NCBI GenBank assembly: GCA_030762935.1
Contig: CM060900.1
Location: 437,279,259 to 437,343,258, forward strand
Direction: 5' to 3'
Length of the DNA stretch: 64,000 nt
Source: Hymenopus coronatus
Lineage: Eukaryota; Arthropoda; Insecta; Mantodea; Hymenopodidae
The position numbers were made by a program, and so were the translations under genes. Below the pieces are notes generated by a model. That model saw only the letters and a list, made by a program, of their open reading frames with translations. It did no database searches and was not told the origin of the DNA. Positions 1-9,874 of the stretch are shown in pieces (within the stretch, counting starts at the first letter, position 1; each line of letters opens with the position of its first letter).

Positions 1-690
1 TCACATAAATGATCTGTTTAACGAGTTCAACATATTTTGTGTAGTGTCTAAGACTTTGTCTATCTCTTACTGTTTATCAGTTATACACAATTTAGTAAAA
101 TTCATCCAGAATGAGAAGTCTTCAGAGGCTATTTCCATAAAATTAAAGATATACATTGTATTTGTGATGTAAATAATTTTAATATACGGTATTTTAATCA
201 AATCATTAAGTCATTTTTAAGAAAAATACATTTTGTGGAATTAACCGTTTCCTATATATTCCTTGTTATTAGCTTCCGTTTTAAGCTACTGATTTTTCTG
301 AAACGGGAGGTTATCTTTCGCTTCACTTCTCTTTTCTTTTACTCCTGGCTGTGCAAAGCGTGACGAATTTCAACTGTTTCACATAGCGACGGGCTTTTTT
401 TATGTAATAAGCTTTGACTATCACTATAGCTTTATTTCGCATCTACTTAGAAGGAACTAATACAACCATTTCTAAAAATGTTTACCTAGATTTCCACAAT
501 GTAGATAATGGAATGGTCCTTTCTTAACAACAGTTTGTAGAGAAAGTCACGTGAATGGGACAAGTCAGATTTTCTTATTTGTTTTCATCATTTACGAGGG
601 AGGAATAAGCTTGCAAATCAGTTTTTCCGACCTGTTTTGGACACTGTAAAAAAGCCACTCTAGACTGAAGTGAATCCTTTTAATGGTAAA
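1..690. repeat. R1 dispersed repeat, copy with internal inversion
   Basis: Copy of an AT-rich, non-coding dispersed repeat (R1) seen more than ten times in this window. Bases ~236-690 read in the sense taken here as plus: they carry the block resembling 'gtggaactaaccatttcc', then 'actcctggctgtgcaaag' (341-358) and 'agaaagtcacgtgaatgg' (541-558), in the same order as the copies at 14.8 and 63.3 kb. Bases 1-235 carry the block that should precede these, but inverted: they match the minus-sense copies at 20.9 and 22.9 kb ('cttactgtttatcagttat', 'cttcagaggctattt', 'gtattttaatc'). The switch point is near base 236. No coding frame is conserved. Class unknown. Confidence 0.6.
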
Positions 691-774
691 CAGAATGCCG
701 GATTTCTATGTTAATGTTTATCGGATTGTAGTATCAGGCTGTTTTTATGAGTGATTTTGAGAAGACACGTCCCA

Positions 775-1075
775 CGCTCTGACCAATCACGGAGGGGGTT
801 TGCGAGAGTTATGCCGATCCCCATGGCCGCTCTCGCTAAAGTGTCTCGCTTTGGCGCTTCGTGGCGCATGGGATTGTGGGTTCGAGTCCCGCCTCGGGCA
901 TGGGTGTTTCTGTGTTTGTAAATGTGTATAAGTCTGTGTAAGTATATGTAAAAGGAAATCATTAATAGGTCAGCTAAGGAAATATAGGAAACTGGAAAGA
1001 AAGGAAAAATGAATAAAGCGCAGGAGTCCTGACAATCCTCCGGAACTATATTAAAAAAAATAAAAAAAAAAAAAA
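775..1075 (+). mobile_element. SINE-A, tRNA-derived retroposon
   Basis: Short interspersed element with a tRNA-like head: an A-box-like stretch 'tggccgctctcgctaaag' (823-840) and a B box 'gggttcgagtcccgcc' (879-894), the two parts of an internal RNA polymerase III promoter. A tail follows that is repeated almost exactly at 22.2, 30.4 and 43.4 kb ('gcgcaggagtcctgacaatc'). The copy ends in an A-rich run (1051-1075), as expected for a retroposon. The 83-residue minus-strand open frame here is a by-product. The 5' end is set by homology with the 30.7-kb copy. Confidence 0.8.
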
Positions 1076-1379
1076 CAGAGTTGCTGCATGAATGTCATTT
1101 CTTATCGATGCCTTACTGAACGCAGGGAAGCATGAGTGAGAGGAGGAACGTGGTTTTTTTTTCTTCCCCACCCCCCGTATCGTGTTTTTGTTGCGCGATT
1201 TATTACGCATGTTTTCGTTTTTCGTGTTCGTAGACGGTTTACCTTCCCTTCATGTAGGACTGACATCTCCCTAGGACTTGCAAGTATACCTAGGGATCAG
1301 AAGCCTGTCGGGAGGCAACGGCACGAACCACAGAATGAAGAACCTGGAACGAGTGGTGGCCTGAAGCCATGCATGAGCG

Positions 1380-1605
1380 TGAGGAAGTAGATGGTATGAA
1401 ATGTAAGTGAAATGGATGATATGAAACGTGATGTTGGAGCAATTGGTGGAATGAGTGGCGGGGGAAACGAAAAATCTATAGAAAAGGCGACCAGACGCCC
1501 ATTTCGTCCATCACAAATCCCACATACGGGCGTTTAGGATCGAACTCGGGCAGCCTAGGTGGGAGTCGAGCGCTCTAACCACTCAGCCACAGCGCCGCCA
1601 TTTAC
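1380..1605 (-). mobile_element. SINE-B, tRNA-derived retroposon
   Basis: On the minus strand the head reads 'tggctgagtggttagagcgc' (A box, near 1570-1590) and 'gagttcgatcc' (B box, near 1533-1543), resembling a Ser/Leu-type tRNA. It is followed by the body common to this family ('ggatttgtgatgg'). The same body recurs at 33.2, 37.2, 41.4, 48.7, 51.7, 52.3 and 56.6 kb. This is a tRNA-like SINE head, not a tRNA gene: the 3' half lacks a paired acceptor stem and runs on into the body. Confidence 0.75.
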
Positions 1606-1609
1606 GTAT

Positions 1610-2485
1610 ATGTAAAGAGAAGAAAATTGTATCACAAACGAAGTATTACGTAGACGTTTAGAGTATCATGTTCTTCTGCATAAAATGTATAAATATCTGC
1701 AAATATTTTTAGGATGTTGATGTGCGTGGTTTCTAAAATTACTTTCCAACTCTTGTTCCTTCCAGTGTTTCATGAAAAACATTATTTCTAGTTTTGATGT
1801 AATTAAATGTTAACGCCAGAGGAGTTTTTCCTTTATTATGAGAATGCCTTGTGTTTCAAACCTAACCAAACATAAAGAAAAAAGAACATGGAAACTTGAT
1901 GCTAACATAACAATTACAGAATTTCCAAATTCCCTACACGGTACAAATATTTGCGAGGGAGTGTACAAGTTTCTTGTTTTCCATGTATGCGTATTTTATG
2001 TCATTAGTACCTAACATTCACTTGAGTTTACTTCGTGGACATGAATGTGATGTGAGGACCTCAGGGTGTATCACATCACTCAATATCGTTCATATTGTTT
2101 GTCTCAAACACAGCTTTCGGGAGATCTACGTACAAGCAGTGAAATATGATCTTGGTGACAAATTCAGGTCACATGAAGATTTGAAAACTGGCAGCGTACT
2201 AATGGCTGCGGGTAACCAAAGCAATTTCATTTCCACGGAAGAGACCTACAAGAGCTAATATGCAGAAATTAAACGGGTGATGTATATGAAAATTGGATAA
2301 CAAAGAGTTTCATTGCCTTGATTATTATCAGTATATTTTAAATACAAGTATGCTAGAAATTATAGGAAACAGAAGATTCTGGTATTAGATAAAGATAACC
2401 GATATCTTTCACTTTATACGTACAATAAACTGGGAAAGTATTGTATTTCACCAAAACTTTCAATGCCGAGATTTTATGTTAGTAT
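1610..2485. other. AT-rich spacer, nothing recognised
   Basis: No repeat or RNA gene is recognised. A 94-codon plus-strand frame at 1974-2258 is open, but its product has no motif I know and its codons are ordinary for AT-rich DNA. I treat it as chance unless transcripts show otherwise. Confidence 0.5.
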
Positions 2486-2489
2486 ATTC

Positions 2490-2890
2490 TAGGGTACGCT
2501 GACCCAAAAAAAGATTTTTATATAAAATAATGGTTTTCTATACCTGTGTCCGAGCAGCAGTTGGTTTAAAACCAAACTTGATATATTTAGGTTCAGTATT
2601 TTCCAAGCAATAGGCAAGAAGATTTTAAATAAAATTCGCCCGCCTAAACCACTGCTTATATGGAAACGATTTTAAAATGTTGGCCTTTCCTAAAAACACG
2701 GCTTTATAGGTTTTGATTAAAATAGCATACTTTTGTAACAAAGGAAATAGTTGCACAAAAAATGTAGAACCTTTTAACGCACATAATCTATGTTAAATAC
2801 ATTTGTTGTGGAGTTAACAATCTGCTAGTTGCTTCTTATTATTGTTTTGTATGTTTAAAAGCATATACTTTTCACAAATGGGGAGTAATT
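2490..2890 (+). repeat. R1 dispersed repeat, partial
   Basis: Diverged R1 copy in plus sense. It has the 'aaacttgatatatttaggtt' block (2574-2593), then 'cagtattttccaag' and 'aagaagattttaaa' (the 'cgaagattttcaaga' block of other copies), and ends with 'tgttgtggagttaacaatc' (2804-2822). Block order matches the 63.4-kb copy. More decayed than most copies. Confidence 0.55.
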
Positions 2891-3274
2891 TTTTTTCCGT
2901 AGTCACGCAAACAGATCGGAATGTACAAACTTATTGCATAGTGACCAGCTCTAAAAAGTTTTGAGTGTCACTTAAACCCCTTATAGTTCTTCATTTCCAT
3001 TGTGCCCACATGGAACTATGTAAAATATTTTACAAAAGTTTATCTTGAATAACGTGACTGAGATAGCAAAATAAGCTTTTGTAAGAATATGTTGTTGAAT
3101 TGGGAAGAAAAACTTGTAAGTTATGAGAAAATAACGCATCAAAATGTATGTTTCTCAAAACCTAAAAATAGAGATTTTCTGGGGATTTAATTTGCACGAA
3201 TGCAGTACACAATAAAGATTTCAACCGTATAAAAGCTTCTACAATATGCACACTCTCGTGTATAATATGTGGCC
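2891..3274. other. AT-rich spacer, nothing recognised
   Basis: No open frame, repeat or RNA-like structure stands out. Confidence 0.5.
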
Positions 3275-3895
3275 CATAATGGAACGGAGCTGTTTATGTT
3301 GCAACTGACCAAATCTCATCCTACCATTTACACATATGAACACCTACTTTTCGTAAGCATAATTTTAACCATTGGATTATCAGCGTATGTGTCCCAAAAT
3401 AATGCCTAACTGCTAAAGAAAACCTTAAAACTTAAATCTTGTATTTTCATACTACACTGCACACATATTTACTTAATATCGGTTTGGTTATTCTCGTTCC
3501 ATAACGGAAATAAATTGTATATGTGTCTACATGCTTTTGATGAAATCTCTGATGTATACAAGTGTAAAAGCTGTTGACCAATTTAAAGACATATAAGCTA
3601 ATAGTTCATGCTTTCATTTAAAAGCTGAAATGTGTAACAATTGGTTTGGGCTTTCCCTGTGTACCAATCCTATCGAAACACTTTCATAGAGACGGATGCA
3701 ATCCACCCTTCCATTTCACAACGATTATAGCATCGTTCATTGGTTGTGATTATATACGTGAGTTGTTTTTCCGACCAGTCATACAGAGAAGTGATACCGG
3801 CTGGAAGATGACAAAGTTAGGTTAGCTGTGTGCCGAAATTTTAAGGAGAGAAAAACACTATGGCAATCTAGGGGAATGGACCACGTTTATGCATA
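3275..3895 (+). repeat. R2 dispersed repeat, copy 1
   Basis: Matches 33590-34318 in the same orientation across the whole length, with interruptions. Shared blocks include 'gtttatgttg' near the start, 'attttcatactacactg' versus 'attttcatgctatactg', 'catttcacaacgattata' versus 'catttcacaacacttata', 'gaagtgataccggctgg' versus 'gaactgataccgactgg', and 'ggagagaaaaacac' with 'aggggaatggaccac' at the end. No conserved coding frame, terminal repeat or tail was found. Class unknown; only two copies seen. Confidence 0.6.
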
Positions 3896-5711
3896 CAAAT
3901 GTACTGCACGCGTACGTTTTCTTGGGCGCTCGTCTTTTTTCGGTAAGTTTCGCGCAACTTCGAGATATCAAGTGCGTCATACACTGCTGTATAAGTTTCT
4001 ATTCTGTCTGAGAATAGTGTCTACGTGTGCTGTGTTTCAATTAATAAGTCAGCTAGTTCACGGATAATTAGATACCTATTAACCATAATGGCTGAGGGCC
4101 TTAGTGAAAGAAACTTTATTTAGTTGACGACGCTGCGTAAAGAGAGGTGGCTAATTTCTCACTTCTTCCCCCAATCCATCGCTTCCCCAAGAAAAGGTGC
4201 GCATTCTTACCTCGTGCAACTGTGCGGCCAAAATGTCAGGCTGATATTCCAAAAGCTGCACTATATATTGAAGAAAGGGTATAAATTTTCATAATACCAA
4301 TTATTCATGTATATAGGAAGTAATATTAGCAACAGAATACAGATTAGTGCCAAAATATTTACTTAGGTGGTCACCAATTCTAAATGAGACCACACAGGGC
4401 CGTAAAATGACCCAGTATAGAGATGACGTTTCTCATCCATATTGTATGTATATCATTCTTACTAGAGTCCTGCAAAACATCGAAAACCGGCTCAAAATTT
4501 GGTACTGAAGAAAGAAAGAATATAGACGAATAAGCGATATCACTTGCCTATTTCTAACCTCGTAACGGTTCTATTTCTCTAATCCGAACAAGCAGTATTT
4601 CTCTTAAGGTAACACCACTTGAGAGTATACTGAGTGGAAAAAAAGTCATTGCATTAATTTAAACCAGCTACAAATCTCATTATTTGGAACATATTTTGTA
4701 ACTTTCTTTTTTCTTCTTGACATTCTCTGCGGAGATATTTAGGTCTCCCGAAAACATAACATGCATATACTGTTAACGTTGCAGCGGCAAATGACCGATA
4801 GCTAGGGGCGGGTATGACACTCTCCCTTTCAAAACCAAACGTAGGATCAGCCCTGCACTTGTCCTGTTTGTTTGGATTAAAGGTCGTGTGAAAAACAACA
4901 TCGCTAGTTGGTATTCCATTTTCCGCTTCAGGTATTCTGTTTTGTTCACATTCTGCGAGTCGGTTCTCAGACTGACCTACTTTGAACTGACAACGTTGCC
5001 TATAACTCCAAACACATTACATCTTCAAAACTGTGTTCGGAAAATTATTAATTCCTTTAAAACCTTGTCACATAGTTGCTGCCAACTAGCACAAATAGGT
5101 CACTCCGCACGTCGCATAACTAAATCTTATGTTGTTACAAATTAGATTGTTTATTCCAGAAAAATGTATGAACGGCTATATTTTATATATTCGGCTGATC
5201 ACAGAACTAACTGTTGTTATACTTTTTATTTTTATTGCCTCTATGAAGTACACAGGTGGAATATAAGTTCCCTTCCATATATTCTTCCCTTCAAAATATT
5301 TACTACTTCACAACAACTTGGAATAAATCAAAAGGAAATGCATGTGTCATTTTGCCAGGACACAAAATCCGTACGATAATAATTACCACCAATACAACTA
5401 TCATCGCATTACCCTAAATGGTGCAGGTGTAGGTGGTAAGCTTAAAACTTGAAAGTTTAACATGATAAGGTCTTAAGTTTCAATGACATTCTACTAAAAA
5501 GTATTATATGTACACAGGAATGTACAAAATTCAGTTCAAGCGTTTATATGATGCGTGTAAAAATTCTGCTGTGTAGCATTCACATGAGTTTACCTATCCT
5601 CTATCATTTATTAAAGAGTATAAAAACTATCTTAAACAAGTTTATTTTTGTATCTACTATATTTTAATTCAGATAAACTATTGCAGAAATAGCTGTATTA
5701 CACGTTTCGTC

Positions 5712-5715
<4 letters not shown>
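3896..5715. other. AT-rich spacer with short unrecognised frames
   Basis: No known repeat or gene is recognised. Short plus-strand frames at 4888-5145 (85 codons) and 5164-5379 (71 codons) are open but show no motif. A donor-like 'gaggtaagaatg' is visible on the minus strand near 4205-4216, with no convincing exon around it. Confidence 0.45.

Positions 5716-5759
<44 letters not shown>
5716..5759. repeat. (AG)n microsatellite
   Basis: An uninterrupted AG/GA dinucleotide run of about 22 units. It creates the Ser-Leu tail of an artefactual minus-strand frame at 5710-6036. Confidence 0.95.
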
Positions 5760-5761
<2 letters not shown>

Positions 5762-6069
5762 GCAAGAGTCAAATATTTCAAAACTGGACGATATATGCTG
5801 GCATCAAAATCCGTTCTCGTTCCGGATAATCTTGAAAACAGCTGAATGTCAGTATAATTTTCTTTAAAAGAATGGCAAAGAATTGAACATTTTAAACCAT
5901 GAGTGATACCTTGGAAATAGCTTATGTTACAAGAAAGTAATTTGAAGTTAGTTGTGTGTTTTAGAGAGATCTGAATATCTTGTGCAGTGCTTTTTCGTCT
6001 ATCCTTAACATGTATCAGTAATACAACATTTTCCAAGTTCCTTCCAAATAAATATTACTTTACGGGCTC

Positions 6070-6515
6070 TTCCTAAAAAGTTAAAAATATGCATTTTTTA
6101 TTGCCATGTAAATATTTTTAATGCATACTATTTTAGTGAAAATCGTTAGGTCTATTTTGAATAAATAAAAAAATTCGAAAATTTTTCCATGTAAACGGAG
6201 GTTGGATTTGGCGGGAATTTTCGTAAAAATCTTAGTGTCGTCACATCATTGGAAGATACTTAACTTAAATCAAAGTTTGGTATTTATTAAACTTTTTTTT
6301 CTGAGTTTCGCGGTTTACAAACACACACAGGTGACACTGACACACGCACCGACACACACATGGGCCCTTTTATAAAAGTACTTATTCTATTTTACTCAGG
6401 GGCCTTAAATGTGTAGTTTCGGTGAATTTGGTATCCAATTTTTGGGTGGAACATAACATTTTCCCTAATTTCTAAATACAGGTAGAGAAAACAAATACTC
6501 TAGCAAAAAGTAAAT
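6070..6515 (-). repeat. R1 dispersed repeat
   Basis: Minus-sense R1. In plus-strand reading it shows 'gtgaaaatcgttagg', 'ttccatgtaaacgg', 'aaaatcttagtgtcg', 'catcattggaagatacttaa', 'aaagtttggtatttatt', then a CA-rich patch and 'ggtggaacataacattttcc'. These are the same blocks, in the same order, as at 21.0 and 23.1 kb. Confidence 0.65.
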
Positions 6516-6539
6516 TAACGTCTATTACGGAGATCTATT

Positions 6540-6990
6540 GCAGCTACCACCCCCAGGAGTAAGGGATGATGTGAAGGGACAGGAGGCAGAGAGACCACGC
6601 AGGCCCCCAGAAGTCCCTAAGAGCTCTTGCCTCGAACCTCACCCCAAAACTGGAGCTGCCCACACGGACGATGAATGACTCGTCCAACCACTAAGCCTTC
6701 TGGTGTCCACGAGGACCACTTTTCCTTTGCATCTTAGCCATCTCTCTGGCACCTTCACACACCACGTATCCCAGGAGCACACCTAAAAATGAGAAGAAGG
6801 CATGAAAAGAAAATGTGGAAAAAGAAATCCTGTTACATGAGAAAAAACACCAGCATTCCCTTACCAATCAGTGAAAGCCACGAAAATCCTAAGGTCAAAG
6901 TGGTTGGTCGACAGGAATTGGGCACAGAACATCTTGAATGCGAGCCTCACACATTGGCGCGGAGATATCTCGCGCAGTTGCCTTGTCATA
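6540..6990 (-). mobile_element. SINE-D, tRNA-derived retroposon
   Basis: GC-richer block homologous to 46.08-46.56 and 59.49-59.94 kb. Shared features are 'aaaacaccagcattccc' (6845-6861) and a tRNA-like end on the minus strand, where 'gcgagatatctccgcgcc' (near 6955-6972) resembles an A box. The 69-codon frame at 6789-6998 lies inside the SINE and is not a gene. 5' and 3' limits are approximate. Confidence 0.6.
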
Positions 6991-7490
6991 AAAAGTAATG
7001 TACAAATTCAGTAGCTGAAAGTGTGCACTTTGCGTTAAGAAGGGAAATAGTTTAAAACTGCATGTTCACATGAAAGTTTGGCACTGAGTTTGTGTTCGAC
7101 CATTTCAATCTTGCGCGGAACCTAACCAGTTACACCTTATCTCTTTATTGTGCGCAGTTATTCCCATTTACGCGATTCTAAGTCTCCTATATTTCTACGA
7201 GCAATACGCAAGATGCAAGAGCTGGATGCAAATAGTGATGGGACGATACCAACATTTTCTAAATTTGATATCGACAATGGTTTTTGAGGACACACTCCAT
7301 ATTCATTTGAAAACTGTAAAGGATTTGTCAGAATTATGTTCTTATTAGTAGTTTTCTGTGTATAATTGTACATAACTAATTTTGTATTTTATGCTATTTC
7401 CGGAATGTATCCTGTTGGACAATTTTTATCTTAATAATGACATATGTTATATGACCATTATTGTGAATAATAATAATAGTAATAATAATA

Positions 7491-7532
<42 letters not shown>

Positions 7533-9055
7533 CAGTTTATTTGCTTGCAGTTTTGTGTAAGTACATTTTGTGCTAAAACTTCCTTTGAAAGTATTTCTTA
7601 TCTATAGAAAAGTAATCACTAACAATTATTTTTTATTCTGTAGTCTTATAAATATAAACTAATATGTTTTACACCAAACTCTAACAATTAAACATAATGT
7701 GTGTGCCTTTATTCTACCACTGTTCAAACTAATACATAACATATGTACTTTTTCATACGATAAACAGTAGTTACGTTTATAACTCGGAAACATAGTCAGT
7801 CTTACATTGGCAAAACAAAATGCTTATGAAAGTTAATGGGAGCGCACACCTGTAAGCAACGCTCGTGGCCCCAGTTTGACTTATATGGAAGCAAAGAATA
7901 AATATTTCCACGCGCTTTGTTATCTCAATCTTAAGTTATGAATCGTTTCTACTGCATTTACAGATTATGGTCATCGGAGGACGTAAATGTAATGGCTAAA
8001 AGTGAGTCATCAAGCCAAACTATTACAGAAACGTGATTTAGTGCGTCAGCTAAATCATCTTCATTCACTACTCAGTTAAGGCTGAATTTTGCACTCTTTC
8101 TCCCAGTGTTTTACAGTTGCATGAAACGAAATGTTGTGTTACATTCATTCATCCATAGGTAATACAGCAACGGTCTATCAAGAAATGTTTTGGGACTCAT
8201 GCGAACTGTACCATGAATTCTCGACTCTATTCATACCTTATCTGGGATAAAATTAGCGCAACAGCTGTCAATAATGCCAAACTTAAAAATTTAAAAATAT
8301 CTAAGGCTTATGTCAAAGAATTAGCCATACTTCGATGACCTCGATTATCGGAGTATCGACGGTGTAGAAATCCCATTATGTTAAATATTGTTTAATTTAT
8401 GCTTGCATCCAGTGACACCACGCTTATAGTTTATCTCAAGATGATGCACTAGTGCCGTTTTAAAATGACAAAAATAAAACTAAATCGCGAATCATTTGGA
8501 CTCTGAGGCGTTGCTCCCTCTCTGGCTGGCTGGCTTGGCATTTGTTTGTTACACTTCTGAGTTGTGTGCGTGTGCTATATATTTGTTGACATTCAGGAAC
8601 ATTTTCGCAACCCCTGAATTCCAATACTACATGATTTCAGTTTCACCCATGTCACATTATTGATGAGCAAAGAGATTCTTGGGCAAAGGTTTAGATTGCT
8701 AACAATATAAGATATATAAATTCTGCCGCAGGATCGATAGATAGAAGCTCTTTGAAATATTCAGAAGCACAATGCCTAAGGCCTCCTAAATGCACAGTGA
8801 GGATGAACTCTCTACGTTTCTGTGATTGACACGCACAAGTAAAAAGGACAGTCTAAAGGCGTTGATCGTAACCGATTTGCCTTGTATTATGAGGGTCATC
8901 CTGAAAGTAACGAACGATTTGGCATAACTAAATAATACCTAACAAAAAATATCAACACACAACTTTGTTTTCAAAGTTAGAGTATCTTACTCTATTTGTC
9001 AAGGTAATCGCCATTGCTACCAAGATATTTGTCACGTAGCACCAGCTTTTCAAGA
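6991..9055. other. AT-rich spacer with TAA microsatellite
   Basis: Contains an interrupted (TAA)n array at about 7465-7533 and otherwise no recognised gene. Frames at 7148-7348 (+) and 7158-7373 (-) overlap each other on opposite strands and have no motif. A 'gggtcatcctgaaagtaacg' stretch near 8891-8910 resembles a mariner end, but no partner end was found. Confidence 0.5.
7465..7533. repeat. (TAA)n microsatellite
   Basis: About 20 TAA units interrupted by two TAG variants, followed by a short A run. The poly-Asn frame across it is an artefact. Confidence 0.9.
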
Positions 9056-9059
9056 AATA

Positions 9060-9450
9060 TCTTTTATTTCTCATAAAATGTGTTAAACATGGTATTTTAA
9101 TAAAAATCATTAAAACCATTTTATGAAAATAAAACTTTTCGTAAAATTCCCATATAAAGTGCAATTTTTGTAGTCATTTTCTTGAAAATCTTCTTGTCGA
9201 ATCCTTGGAAGACGCTGAACTTGACTATCAAGTTTGGTACTTAACAGAATTTTCATTTTGAGCTATGCTGTTGATAGACACACAGACCAACACTTAAAGA
9301 TACACATGGACCTTTTTCTAGCAATTCTTATTTAGGGGCCCTCAAAGTACCTATTTCTGATGAAATCTCGGTATAACATTTTTGGATAGAATGCAACACC
9401 TTTTCTACCCTCTATGTACGTGTAGAGAATTAAAAGTTTATCGTTTCTCT
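9060..9450 (-). repeat. R1 dispersed repeat
   Basis: Minus-sense R1: 'atggtattttaataaaaatc', 'aatccttggaagacgctgaac', 'caagtttggtacttaac', 'tatgctgttgatagacacac', 'catggacctttttcta', 'gaaatctcggtataac', 'gcaacaccttttctac'. It ends near 'tctatgtacgtgtagag', the usual outer edge of the family. Confidence 0.7.
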
Positions 9451-9693
9451 TTTAAGAAATTTCAAAACGTATGTTTACGATGAATTGTAAAGTGTCGAAT
9501 TTTTCGGTGAAATGCAGTAATTAATTCCTCAAATTACTGTAGGCAAGTAGTGGATAAAGTAAACAGTAATTTGTTTTAAATTTTGTCAAAGCTTTTGGAT
9601 TACAGTCCCCAGTTCTTAGAAAACATTCACAATTGGGAGAAATAACGACAATACTCAACTAACACGAAACCGCACTAACAGTGAAGGTGATGA

Positions 9694-9706
9694 CGATGAT
9701 AATAAA
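9694..9706. repeat. Target-site duplication, 3' side of the Jockey-like element
   Basis: Plus-strand 'cgatgataataaa' directly abuts the A-rich tail of the element. It matches 14209-14221 ('ccttgatagtaaa') at 10 of 13 positions. This is consistent with an old target-site duplication made on insertion. Confidence 0.55.
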
Positions 9707-9874
9707 CTTTTATTTTTATTTTTGATCGATCAGCAATGATTTACAGATCAGTCATAACAAACATGGCAATGACAATAACATTTAGAGGAGGCTTACAGGC
9801 CAGCCCATATCTACAGTATGTTATAAACGGTACATCAGATATAAGACACAGCACACAAGAGGTAAAAGATCATA
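9707..9874 (-). other. 3' UTR and A-rich tail of the Jockey-like element
   Basis: Follows the ORF2 stop at 9875-9877 on the minus strand. It ends in 'aaaaataaaaataaaag', an A-rich tail rather than a pure poly-A. It should hold the signal recognised by the element's own reverse transcriptase. No polyadenylation signal is certain. Confidence 0.6.

Noticed and set aside
1500..1605. Functional tRNA gene (minus strand)
   Set aside because: A and B boxes are present, but the acceptor stem does not pair and the sequence continues into a SINE body.
8888..8925. Mariner-like terminal repeat 'gggtcatcctgaaagtaacg'
   Set aside because: No inverted partner or transposase was found nearby; a lone 20-bp resemblance is not enough.
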